From Planctomycetota bacterium (GTDB lineage: Bacteria > Planctomycetota > UBA1135 > JACQFD01): a stretch of DNA of 64,000 bases. The stretch covers positions 1 to 64,000 of the forward strand of contig JAEUHX010000046.1 of the NCBI GenBank assembly GCA_016792805.1, given 5' to 3'. The notes under the pieces are model-generated. The model was not told the DNA's origin. It was given only the letters and a program-made list of their open reading frames with translations, and did no database searches. The translations under genes were made by a program, and so were the position numbers. Of this stretch, positions 34,437 to 42,969 are shown piece by piece (positions within the stretch are counted from its first letter, which is position 1; each line of letters starts with the position of its first letter).

Positions 34437-37400
34437 GTGGCCTCCTTCTCCGAAATCCACGAATCCAACGCGCTCTCGATGAATACTCAATCCGGCTCGC
34501 ACCCCTGGCTCGAAGCGGCGATGTCGCTCTGGAGCGGCCGCTCCATTCTCGTCCTCGGCCTCAACCGCCCCGAAGTGGCCATCGAGCTCGCCCGTCGCGG
34601 CGCCTCGGTGATCGCCGTCGACCCCGACCCCACACGGGTTCAGCGCGCTCGGGAGCTCGAGTCGAGGTGCGGCGCTCGTGTAGCAATTTACCAATCATCT
34701 CTGGAGCGCGCCGATGAGTGGATGCGCGGCCGCGCCGACGTGGCGATCGCCGCCGATCTCCCTGCGGGACTCGCTTGCACACTCATTCTCGAGACCGCGT
34801 TCCGCGGCTGCTCCCACGTTCTCGTTGCGACGGCGGAGCTCAGTCGCATCCCCGATCGGTTCGCTGCGATGGCACAGTGCGAGCGCGCCCAAGGCGTGAC
34901 GCTCCTCGCCAACGCCGACACCCAACCCACGCTCGAGTTCACCCCACGCATGCTCACGACGCGCTCCGCGCCGAGCCTCGGTGAGGAGGCCTCCGAGCGC
35001 GCCATGGCTGCTGCCTTGGCAGCCGCCACGGAACTGCCGCAGGCACGCATCGGCCGCGGCGGGCTTGTCGCGATCGTGCGCGAGCGAGAGTTCACACAAA
35101 CCGGCCCCGACGCGGCGGCGATCTCGCTGCGCGAGCCCGACCGCATGGGCGCCGTGGCCGTCACCTCGACGCGCACCGACCGCTTTTCCGCCGAGCACGT
35201 CGCCGTGCTGGAGCGCTTCGAGGAAGTGTGGGTTCCGAGCGCATCCCACCGAGCCTTCGCCATTGCGAGCGGAGTTGTGCCCGAGCGCGTCCGAGTCGTG
35301 CCTGACGCCGTCGACACACTCCAATTCCGACCGCGCCTCAAGGCCGTCGGCAACTTTCGCACTCTTGCCATTCTGTCGTCAGCGCGACGGATGCGTGAAG
35401 CTCAACTTTCCGTGCGCGCGTTCCTCGAAGAGCTCGGTTCCGAGCCGACGGCATCGCTCGACATCCTCGTCGGCCGCGGAGTCGAGATCCCGGCCGTCGA
35501 GGGATCCCTCGATGCCGCCCTCGGCGCCGGGTGGCGAACGAGCTGCGTGCGCCTGATCACGAGCGTCCCCTATGCACAGATGCCCGCGCTCTACGCGCAG
35601 TACGATCTGCTGCTTCGCCCGACCAGCGGCGAGCGCCGGGCGATGGCCATGCTCGAGGCGATGGCGTGCGGAATCCCCGTCGCAGCGACACGCTTCGGCA
35701 TCGTCGCAGAAATTGTGAATTGTGACACCGGCTACCCGATCGAGCCGAAGGGGCTCGAGCTGTGTGATCCCGTGGAGGAGGACGTCCCGCTCAACGAGGC
35801 CGGCCATCGGCGGCCGCTCCCCTCTTTGGAGTCGATCCGCGCTGCACTGCGCGCCGCGTTCTCCGACCCCGGCCGTCGCATAGAGCTCGGCAGCAGCGCT
35901 CGACGATTCATCGCATCGACTCGTTCGATCGAAGCCGTGGCCGGCTCGCTTCTGTATCAATCCGCCCCGGAGATCCGCGAGCTCGACGAGGAACCGGCCG
36001 CCGAGGAGGAGGAGGTCGACCTCAGCGCCCTCGCCCGCGAGCTCGCGCCCGACGTGCTCCTTGATCTTGGCCGCCGCTTCGCGCTGCGAACGAGCGATCT
36101 TGAGAACGCCGCGCACGCGCGCGAGATTTGGTGCACTTCGCCCCTTTCCGAGCAGGCGTGGATCGGGCTTGGGATCGAGCGCCCGCGACTTCGCCTCGTG
36201 CCGCCCTCCGTCGACGTGCGCACATTTCACCCGCGCGTCCGCCCGTCCGTTCTTGGGACGCGCACAAAAACGCGCGTCCTGATCGATGCGAGCCGCGGCC
36301 TTGCGAGCGGCTCCGACCTCGCTGTGCGCGCGCTCTCGGCGTGCGGCGTGAAGCAGGTCGCCCTTGTCGTGCACGCCGCAGATGCCACAACTCGAGCCTC
36401 GCTCGAGACGCTCGCCGGCTCGCTTGAGTCCTCGCTGGAATTGATCTTCGTCCCTGAAGCCATTCACGCTCCGGCGCGGGCGAGTCTGATTGCCACTTGT
36501 GACCTCCTCCTCGACTTGACGCGCGGCTCCAACGACGGCCGCTGGGTGCTCGAGGCCGCGGCCTGCGGGAAGCCTTCAGTAGCTTCCATGGAGAACCTCC
36601 CTGCCGGCACGCTCTACCCGAGCTCCGGCTACCCGATCGCGTCGACGCTACGCGCGATGACCCTCGGCGAGGAGGCGGGCCTGCCGGCCATCGCCTGCGA
36701 AGCCGAGATTGAAGAGACCGCTCTGGTGCTGAGGCGTGCCCTCGAGGACACCGTCGGCCGCAAGCGCCGCGGCGTGATCGCGCGAAATGTATCGATGGCC
36801 TTCGCCCCCTCGAAGCGACGCCGATGGATCGAGCAGCGCCGGCGCGAGCTGTCTCTCCCGCGTTCCACCGAACCGACGATCACCGTGGTCGGCCCCGCGG
36901 GGATCGAGCTCCCGACGTTCTCAGAGCCGGTCACCTTTCTCGGGCTCTCGGGCCGCGACGCCCGGGGCGGCCTCGCCCTCGAAGCGACGCGCGCCATCGA
37001 GAGCTGCGCCACCGACCTCGCGCTTTTTGTTACGGGTGGATTCCAGGCGCATGGGGCATGGCTCAGGGCGCTCTCGCAACAATTCATCTCGGATCCGGAA
37101 CTTGCGGTCTCCATCGCCCGCGACGAGCACGGCGCCATGCTGATGCTCCGCCCGAATGTGATGGCCCGCCTCGCATTCTCGGCCGGATTTATTACCCCAG
37201 CATTCGCCGTCGATTTTGTGAGATCGGCCGTGCGCGCCGGTCTGCGCGTGGCGGCCGCTCCGGTCATCGATGCGTGCTTCGTGCCTTCATCGCCCGAGTA
37301 CGCAACCGAGGTCCTCGCCGTCGAGAGCCTCGCCCACGCCGAAGAAGCCCTCGAGCGGAAAGACCTCGAAACGGCGCTCGATGAAGTGCAGGTGGCGCTC

Positions 37401-37850
37401 GCAAGCCAGCCGCGCTACGCGGCAGGCTATGAGCTCGCGACCCGCATCTTCGTCGAAGCCGGAATGCTCGGCGACGCGGCCGTGGCGCTGGCCACGCTGA
37501 CGAAAATTGAACCCCGCGACGTCGTTCCCCATGCGCTCCTCGCGCGCGTGGAGCGCGCCCGCGGAAATATGGGTATCGCCGCACGCCGGATGGCGATTGC
37601 CTACGGCCTCGCGCCGAACGACACGCGCATCGCGCGCGAGTACGGCGAGGTGCTCCTCGCCTGCGGACACGATGCGCAGGCGGCCGAGATCTTCCTCAGT
37701 GCACTCCAGATGGAGCCGGCCGACGGCGAACTCGCACTTGGCGCAGCGGAGGCGCTGGAGCGGCTTGGCCGCGCCAAGGAGGCGCTCGAACTCCTGCAGG
37801 CGATGGCGCCCGAGGAGGCCGGCGAAGCGCTGGCCACGCTGGCTCCGTGA
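34437..37850 (+). CDS. Giant multidomain glycosyltransferase with TPR, 1
   Basis: A 1137-residue cytoplasmic protein. N-terminal Rossmann domain with nucleotide-binding pattern (about residues 36-70: ILVLGLNRPEVAIEL, then GASVIAVDPDP) resembling methyltransferases. A GT-B glycosyltransferase (family 4 type) spans about 200-500 with LEAMACGIPVAATRFG near 405, and a second spans about 530-800 with LEAAACGKPSVAS near 705. Residues about 810-910 look like a degenerate family-2 glycosyltransferase (CATDLALFVTGGFQAHGAWL). Helical TPR repeats occupy 960-1130. GTG 34437 is used; ATG 34479 is an alternative. Its stop overlaps the next gene. Probable polymeric or multi-site protein glycosylation. Confidence 0.82.
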   Translation: MASFSEIHESNALSMNTQSGSHPWLEAAMSLWSGRSILVLGLNRPEVAIELARRGASVIAVDPDPTRVQRARELESRCGARVAIYQSSLERADEWMRGRADVAIAADLPAGLACTLILETAFRGCSHVLVATAELSRIPDRFAAMAQCERAQGVTLLANADTQPTLEFTPRMLTTRSAPSLGEEASERAMAAALAAATELPQARIGRGGLVAIVREREFTQTGPDAAAISLREPDRMGAVAVTSTRTDRFSAEHVAVLERFEEVWVPSASHRAFAIASGVVPERVRVVPDAVDTLQFRPRLKAVGNFRTLAILSSARRMREAQLSVRAFLEELGSEPTASLDILVGRGVEIPAVEGSLDAALGAGWRTSCVRLITSVPYAQMPALYAQYDLLLRPTSGERRAMAMLEAMACGIPVAATRFGIVAEIVNCDTGYPIEPKGLELCDPVEEDVPLNEAGHRRPLPSLESIRAALRAAFSDPGRRIELGSSARRFIASTRSIEAVAGSLLYQSAPEIRELDEEPAAEEEEVDLSALARELAPDVLLDLGRRFALRTSDLENAAHAREIWCTSPLSEQAWIGLGIERPRLRLVPPSVDVRTFHPRVRPSVLGTRTKTRVLIDASRGLASGSDLAVRALSACGVKQVALVVHAADATTRASLETLAGSLESSLELIFVPEAIHAPARASLIATCDLLLDLTRGSNDGRWVLEAAACGKPSVASMENLPAGTLYPSSGYPIASTLRAMTLGEEAGLPAIACEAEIEETALVLRRALEDTVGRKRRGVIARNVSMAFAPSKRRRWIEQRRRELSLPRSTEPTITVVGPAGIELPTFSEPVTFLGLSGRDARGGLALEATRAIESCATDLALFVTGGFQAHGAWLRALSQQFISDPELAVSIARDEHGAMLMLRPNVMARLAFSAGFITPAFAVDFVRSAVRAGLRVAAAPVIDACFVPSSPEYATEVLAVESLAHAEEALERKDLETALDEVQVALASQPRYAAGYELATRIFVEAGMLGDAAVALATLTKIEPRDVVPHALLARVERARGNMGIAARRMAIAYGLAPNDTRIAREYGEVLLACGHDAQAAEIFLSALQMEPADGELALGAAEALERLGRAKEALELLQAMAPEEAGEALATLAP

Positions 37851-40800
37851 AGCTCGCGTTCATCGTCGCAGCGGGACCTGCCGAGGGCCGGCTCCGCTGG
37901 GCGATTCCCGCAGCTCCCTTACAAATCGCCGGGCAGCTTCAGGAGCTGATTCCCGGCGTTCGTGTTTCGCTGCTGGAGCCGGAGGAGCGCCCCGACTGGA
38001 TTCGTACAGCTCGATCGATTGTTACAGAATCGTTCGACGCGGTGGGGATCTCCGTCGACGACTTCTCCCTGAGCGGCGGCCTCGACCTCGTGCGCGCACT
38101 CGATTCCGTGGCACCCGAACTTCCGGTGCTGCTGGGCGGACCCGCCGCGGCCTCGCTCGGAGAAATGCTGGCGAATGCGTCGCCGAATATTGCTGCCGTC
38201 GATTCCTCCGGGGATGAGCAGGTGGCGGCCGCCGTGCTCGCGGCGGCAGCACAGCGAGCGCCGATCCCCGCTCACGGAAAAGTATTTACCAATCATCCGC
38301 GAGGTCCGCAGCCGCGGCTCTCCGCCCCCGACGACCGCGCCGATCCCGACTGGCGGCTCGGTGCACGCCCTGCGTGGTCTGCGGTGGAGCTGGCTCCCCT
38401 TGGAGCGTCGCCGACTTGGCCCATCTGCGTGCGCGCCTCGACAGGCTGGCTCTCGCCGGAGAGAGTGGTCTCACAGATCTCCCTCCTGAGCGAGAGATAC
38501 CGCGCGCGGTCAGTCTTGATTTGTGAGACTCCGCTCGATGCGGGAGATGCGTGGCTCGAACGCTTCTTCGAGACTCTCGCGGCGCAGCCATTTGCAAAGC
38601 CGGCGCTGATCCTGTCGATCCCCGATCTCCCGAGACGCGGGCGTGCATTCCTGCGACTCGCGGAGCGCGCTGGCGTCGCGGTTTTCACAATTTGCCTCGA
38701 CCAGCTCGCGCCGAGGGACCTTCGCCCCTATCGAGAAGCGCTGGCGCTCGCCGAGCAATGTGGCATCTCCGCGCTCGGCTTGATCCACCATCATCCGTCG
38801 GCGGACTCGATGGCGCGAATCGAAGACCGTGTGCGGGCCGCCACCATGCTGCCGTTGCGCTGGACGCGTCTGCTCGAGACTCCCATTCCCCGCGGATCAC
38901 GGCTCGATCTCCACCCCAATCCCCACAAAAAGATCGAGCTGGTGAGAGAGGTGCTGCGCGCGCGGGACGACGTGCAGGACGCTGCCGCTCCGGCCGGCGT
39001 CGTCGCGAACCGCCTCTCCGCGCTGGTTTCCGGCCTTGAGCTTGCCGGACTCGGCCGGCTCTCCCGATACGCGCGACGCCATGGATCGGCGGTATCTGTG
39101 CATCCCCCGAAGAGTTTCTCGGACTCGGTGCTCTGGATCGCGCCGTTCTTCGATCCGTCTGGCACCGGAGAGGACGCCCGCAGCCTGGCGCTCGCCGCAG
39201 ATTTCGGGAGAACACAGATACGAATTGTTGAGTCACGCGAGATGGACGCCGACGCGGGAATTGACGACGAGACCGACCGCCGCCTGCGGGCGCTCGCTTC
39301 TCGACGCGTACCGCAAGACGCCGTCGTCGTTCTCCACGGGTCGCCGCTCACGTTCCGCCGAGTCGAGGGCGCGAGCCGCACGATCGGCCGCTGCCACTGC
39401 GAAACCGACCGCCCCCCGGAGAGCTGGGTGATGCGCTGTGAGGAGATGGATGAATTGTGGCTTCCATCCACTTATCACGTCGATGCCTTCGCACGCGCCG
39501 GTGTGCCGGTCGAAAAACTGCTGGTGCTGCCCCCGGGGATCGATGACGAAAGATACCGCCGGCCCGTCGATCCACTGCCACTCATGCAGGGCCGCCGCTT
39601 GCGATTTGGCGCGCTGCTCCCGTGGAGCGCGCTCGGCGGCTGGGATCTGCTGGTGGAAGCGTTTGCGCGCGAGTTCCATGCCGAGGAGCCGGTCGAGCTC
39701 TGGATCCAGACCACGGCCCGGGACGGCCGGCTTGTGGGTGAGCTGCGGCACGAGCTCGAGTCATTTCTTCATAAGAAGCTCGGCCGGTCGATACCACAGA
39801 TCGCCCCCATCCACTTGATGGCAGAAGTTCTTCCCAATGATCGGCTACGACGGTGGTACGCAGGGATCGATGTTCTGGTGCTGTCCTCTCGAGGGGCGGG
39901 CTCCGGTCGCACTGTTCTCGAAGCGATGGCCGCCGGAGTGGCGGTGATCGCGCCCCGCCACGGCGCGCACCTCGACTTCTCCCACGACGGGAATAGCTGG
40001 CTCGTCGACGCGGGCGTGGAGCCCGTTCCCGAACGCGCGCTCGAGGCATTCCCGCATCTCCGCGGCCATCGCTGGGCCGAGATGTCTCTCGGTGTGCTCC
40101 GCCAATCGATGCGCCAAGCCGCCGAGGACCAAGAGACGCGACAGCGATATGCGCTGAGTTCACGAGAGGATGTGCTTCGCCACTACGGCCGCGAAGCGAC
40201 CTCCGCTCGGATCCGCACGATTCTCACAGAAAGAACACCCGCGAAGTTCACAAATCTTCTCGTGACCCCGAAGACGCGAACGAGCCGGCGGCGGCGAACC
40301 GCGCCGGGTGCGGCCCACGCGTCGGTCCGCGTGGCGTGGGAAGGCCCATTCCACGCCCGAACGCCCTATGGCATCTGGAACCGCGAGATCTGCGCACGGC
40401 TCGCCGCGAAGCAGGAGATCGAACTCCGATGCGACCCGACGGAGTCCGAGGGTGCCGCGAGCCGCGAGGAGAGCACCCTTGCTTCGCGGGTGTGGGAGCG
40501 ATTCGGCGCGCCGCTCAGCGGATCGGTCGAAATTGTGGTTACCCACCAATCGCCGCCGCGCATGACGCCTCCTCTCGAGGGCCGATGGGTCTGGTATCAG
40601 CCGGTCGAAACGGCCGGCATCCCGGTCGACTGGGCCCGCGCATGCCGGCGCGTCGTCGATGAAGTATGGTGTTCTTCGCGATTCGATGCGGAATGTTATC
40701 TTTCTGCAGGCGTCCCCTCGGAGCGCATCGCCCTAATTCCGCGCGGCGTCGATGTCGACCGCTTCCGGCCGCAACTCCCGCCTGCGGCCATCGAGACGAG

Positions 40801-42109
40801 AAAGCATACGCGGCTATTATTTGTGGGCGACGCGTCGATAGAAGCCGGGCTCGATTTATTGCTGAGCGCTTACACAGAAACGTTCTCGGCCGGCGACGAC
40901 GTTGCTCTCGTCGTGCTCGCCTCCGCGTCAACCGAGAATGCACTTCGTGAAGTGGAACTCATGGTGCAGGCGGCGCGCTCCCGGGCCGATGCGCCCGAGT
41001 TGGTGCTTCTGCGGGAGCAGGACTACGGCTTGCAGCGCGCGGCCGTCTACGCCGCCTGCGATGCGCTCGTCTGCCCGAGCCGCACTGGGCGTGCTCCGGA
41101 GGCTCTGCTGGAGGCGATGGCCGCCGGCACCCCGGGCGTTGTGACCGCAGCGGGAGAGATCGCCGAGATCTGTGATGCTTCGACATCCTTCCTCGTCCTC
41201 GCCCATCGGGAGATCTGTGAGGACGGCACGGGAAGGCGAGTCGGGAAGGGTTGGGTCTTTGAGCCGGACCACGACTCTCTCGCACAGAAGCTCCGCCGAG
41301 TCGTGGCCGAGCAGCAGGAGCGAGCCGAGCGCGCGGCGGCGGGGCGCGAACGCGCGCTCCGAAATCACTCATGGGAGAAGATCGCCGCCGCTGTGGCGGA
41401 CCGGCTCGCGCGTCTTGCAACAATTCCTGTTCGAAGGACCGAACGCCCGCAGCCGCAGCAGCAAGGCGCCCTCGTGATCGTCCTTGGATCCCAGCGCGTT
41501 CGCAGCGAGCGCGCGGCTCGCACAATCAACTTCATGCCCGGAGATGAAGCATCGGCGTCCATCGCACAGATGTTGGTCGGAGCGCCCGAGCCGAGCGTCG
41601 TGCTGATGAGCGACGGCGCCTGCGACGCCGAGGAGCTGCTCGAGGTCTGGACGACGCGCTTCGAAGTCGAGCACCCCGATGTGCTTCTCATGCGGTCTCA
41701 GGATGGCGCGGTACTCATCGCGCCGCGGGAGGCGCTACTCTCGATCGAACTCGAACAGGGGCTCGTGTCGAGCGCAGCGCTGCTGGACTGGGCCCGCCAG
41801 CTCGAGCAGCGCGGCATGCGCGTAGCCGCCCACTTCGCCGGCGGCCTCTTCGAGCCGCGATCCGATGCAACATTTCGCTCGGAAGCGACGGCGGTCGACC
41901 GCCTCGTTCACGCGGAAGCCGAAGCGCAATCGCAACGATACGAATCGGCGATTGCGTCTGCGGCCGACGCCCTCGTCGCATGCCCGGGATACGCGGCCGC
42001 AGCCCATCTCCTCGAGCGGTGCGTTGAGGCACATCTGCGCTCAACCCGCACTCCCCCGCCCCGCGCTCCGCGGGGTCCGGGAGGCCCGGAGCGGCGGTCG
42101 TCCCGCTGA
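37847..42109 (+). CDS. Giant multidomain glycosyltransferase with B12/radical-SAM-like N-terminus, 2
   Basis: A 1420-residue protein starting at GTG 37847, which overlaps the previous stop. Residues 1-135 look like a B12-binding fold (FDAVGISVDDFSLSGGLDLV, LLGGPAAASLGEM). Residues about 175-370 resemble a radical-SAM barrel (LSPERVVSQISLLSERYRAR, IPRGSRLDLHPNP) but the CxxxCxxC cluster is absent. Two GT-B domains follow, about 410-795 (VLEAMAAGVAVIAP near 686) and 823-1185 (LLEAMAAGTPGVVTAAG near 1083). A degenerate family-2-like stretch (about 1205-1285) and a TPR-like C-terminus finish it. It is a partial paralogue of the previous protein. Substrate unknown. Confidence 0.8.
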   Translation: MKLAFIVAAGPAEGRLRWAIPAAPLQIAGQLQELIPGVRVSLLEPEERPDWIRTARSIVTESFDAVGISVDDFSLSGGLDLVRALDSVAPELPVLLGGPAAASLGEMLANASPNIAAVDSSGDEQVAAAVLAAAAQRAPIPAHGKVFTNHPRGPQPRLSAPDDRADPDWRLGARPAWSAVELAPLGASPTWPICVRASTGWLSPERVVSQISLLSERYRARSVLICETPLDAGDAWLERFFETLAAQPFAKPALILSIPDLPRRGRAFLRLAERAGVAVFTICLDQLAPRDLRPYREALALAEQCGISALGLIHHHPSADSMARIEDRVRAATMLPLRWTRLLETPIPRGSRLDLHPNPHKKIELVREVLRARDDVQDAAAPAGVVANRLSALVSGLELAGLGRLSRYARRHGSAVSVHPPKSFSDSVLWIAPFFDPSGTGEDARSLALAADFGRTQIRIVESREMDADAGIDDETDRRLRALASRRVPQDAVVVLHGSPLTFRRVEGASRTIGRCHCETDRPPESWVMRCEEMDELWLPSTYHVDAFARAGVPVEKLLVLPPGIDDERYRRPVDPLPLMQGRRLRFGALLPWSALGGWDLLVEAFAREFHAEEPVELWIQTTARDGRLVGELRHELESFLHKKLGRSIPQIAPIHLMAEVLPNDRLRRWYAGIDVLVLSSRGAGSGRTVLEAMAAGVAVIAPRHGAHLDFSHDGNSWLVDAGVEPVPERALEAFPHLRGHRWAEMSLGVLRQSMRQAAEDQETRQRYALSSREDVLRHYGREATSARIRTILTERTPAKFTNLLVTPKTRTSRRRRTAPGAAHASVRVAWEGPFHARTPYGIWNREICARLAAKQEIELRCDPTESEGAASREESTLASRVWERFGAPLSGSVEIVVTHQSPPRMTPPLEGRWVWYQPVETAGIPVDWARACRRVVDEVWCSSRFDAECYLSAGVPSERIALIPRGVDVDRFRPQLPPAAIETRKHTRLLFVGDASIEAGLDLLLSAYTETFSAGDDVALVVLASASTENALREVELMVQAARSRADAPELVLLREQDYGLQRAAVYAACDALVCPSRTGRAPEALLEAMAAGTPGVVTAAGEIAEICDASTSFLVLAHREICEDGTGRRVGKGWVFEPDHDSLAQKLRRVVAEQQERAERAAAGRERALRNHSWEKIAAAVADRLARLATIPVRRTERPQPQQQGALVIVLGSQRVRSERAARTINFMPGDEASASIAQMLVGAPEPSVVLMSDGACDAEELLEVWTTRFEVEHPDVLLMRSQDGAVLIAPREALLSIELEQGLVSSAALLDWARQLEQRGMRVAAHFAGGLFEPRSDATFRSEATAVDRLVHAEAEAQSQRYESAIASAADALVACPGYAAAAHLLERCVEAHLRSTRTPPPRAPRGPGGPERRSSR

Positions 42110-42194
42110 CCCTCGAACCGCCTCGCCTTAGGGGCGCCGCGTTTGGAGCCGGGGGGGGACCGCGGTAGCTTCTCGCCGCGCAGCGAGAACCGCA

Positions 42195-42836
42195 ATGGCC
42201 CAAGCCGAGAACATCTTCTCTGAACCCGCGAACATCGACCCGCACACGCTCCGAAACCTCGGACCGCTCTCACACATGGCGGGGATCTTTGAAGGTTCGC
42301 GCGGAACCGACCGCCACCCGGAAGCCGACGGGCCGATGGAGGAACCGTACGTGGAGCGGTATGAGTTGCAGCCGCTCGACCCGCAAACCAACGGGCCGCA
42401 GCTTCTCTATGGACTTCGCTATCACGTCCACATTACTCGTCCGGGCGACACGGGGACATTCCACGATCAGGTGGGCTATTGGCTGTGGGAGCCCGCTACC
42501 GGCTCAATTCTTCACACGTTGAGCATCCCGCGCGGCCTCGTGGCGATGGCCTCCGGGACCGCGGCGCCCGATGCGAAGCAGTTCGAACTGAAAAGCGAGT
42601 TCGGTTCGCAACACTTCGGGATTTGTGCCAATCCATTTCTCGACCGGGCGTTCCGGACGGTGTCATTCCGTATTCAAGTGAACATCTTGGGGAACGGCAT
42701 TTGGAGCTACGAGCAGGACACGGTGCTGCAGATCGCGGGGCGTCCCGATCTGTTTCATCACACCGACAAGAACACGCTGCGGAAGATCGCCGAGCCGACA
42801 CCGAACCCGCGAGCGCGTTTGGCTGGCGGGTCGTGA
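42195..42836 (+). CDS. Nitrobindin-like heme-binding beta-barrel protein
   Basis: A 213-residue cytoplasmic protein. LGPLSHMAGIFEGSRGTDRHP near residue 23 matches the N-terminal signature of nitrobindin/FABP-like proteins (DUF1794; LxGxWxGxG-type), and the following beta-rich sequence (LLYGLRYHVHITRPG, VGYWLWEPATGSILHTLSIP) gives the barrel. KNTLRKIAEPTP at the end is a characteristic closing strand. Such proteins bind heme and nitric oxide or fatty acids. A 7-bp hairpin (ttctcgc/gcgagaa, 42170-42189) ends 5 bp before the ATG and may affect translation. Isolated gene. Confidence 0.75.
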   Translation: MAQAENIFSEPANIDPHTLRNLGPLSHMAGIFEGSRGTDRHPEADGPMEEPYVERYELQPLDPQTNGPQLLYGLRYHVHITRPGDTGTFHDQVGYWLWEPATGSILHTLSIPRGLVAMASGTAAPDAKQFELKSEFGSQHFGICANPFLDRAFRTVSFRIQVNILGNGIWSYEQDTVLQIAGRPDLFHHTDKNTLRKIAEPTPNPRARLAGGS

Positions 42837-42916
42837 CTCGGGATGAATGGGACGTCCTCGAAGTTGTCAATCACGCCGTGGGGCGCGGGCGGATGAAGAC
42901 TCGCGCTGCCCAAGCG

Positions 42917-42969
42917 TCATCGCGCGGGGCAACCCCCGCGCCAGCGTTCGGCGCGTGCTCCGCCCCTAC
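42917..42969. repeat. Fragment of the long GC-rich repeat family
   Basis: tcatcgcgcggggcaa followed by cccgcgcc and gttcggcgcgtg matches the segment of the units at 14139-14196 and 59845-59897. Only this hairpin-rich part is present, in the 129-bp gap between the nitrobindin-like gene and the VCBS gene. Confidence 0.55.
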
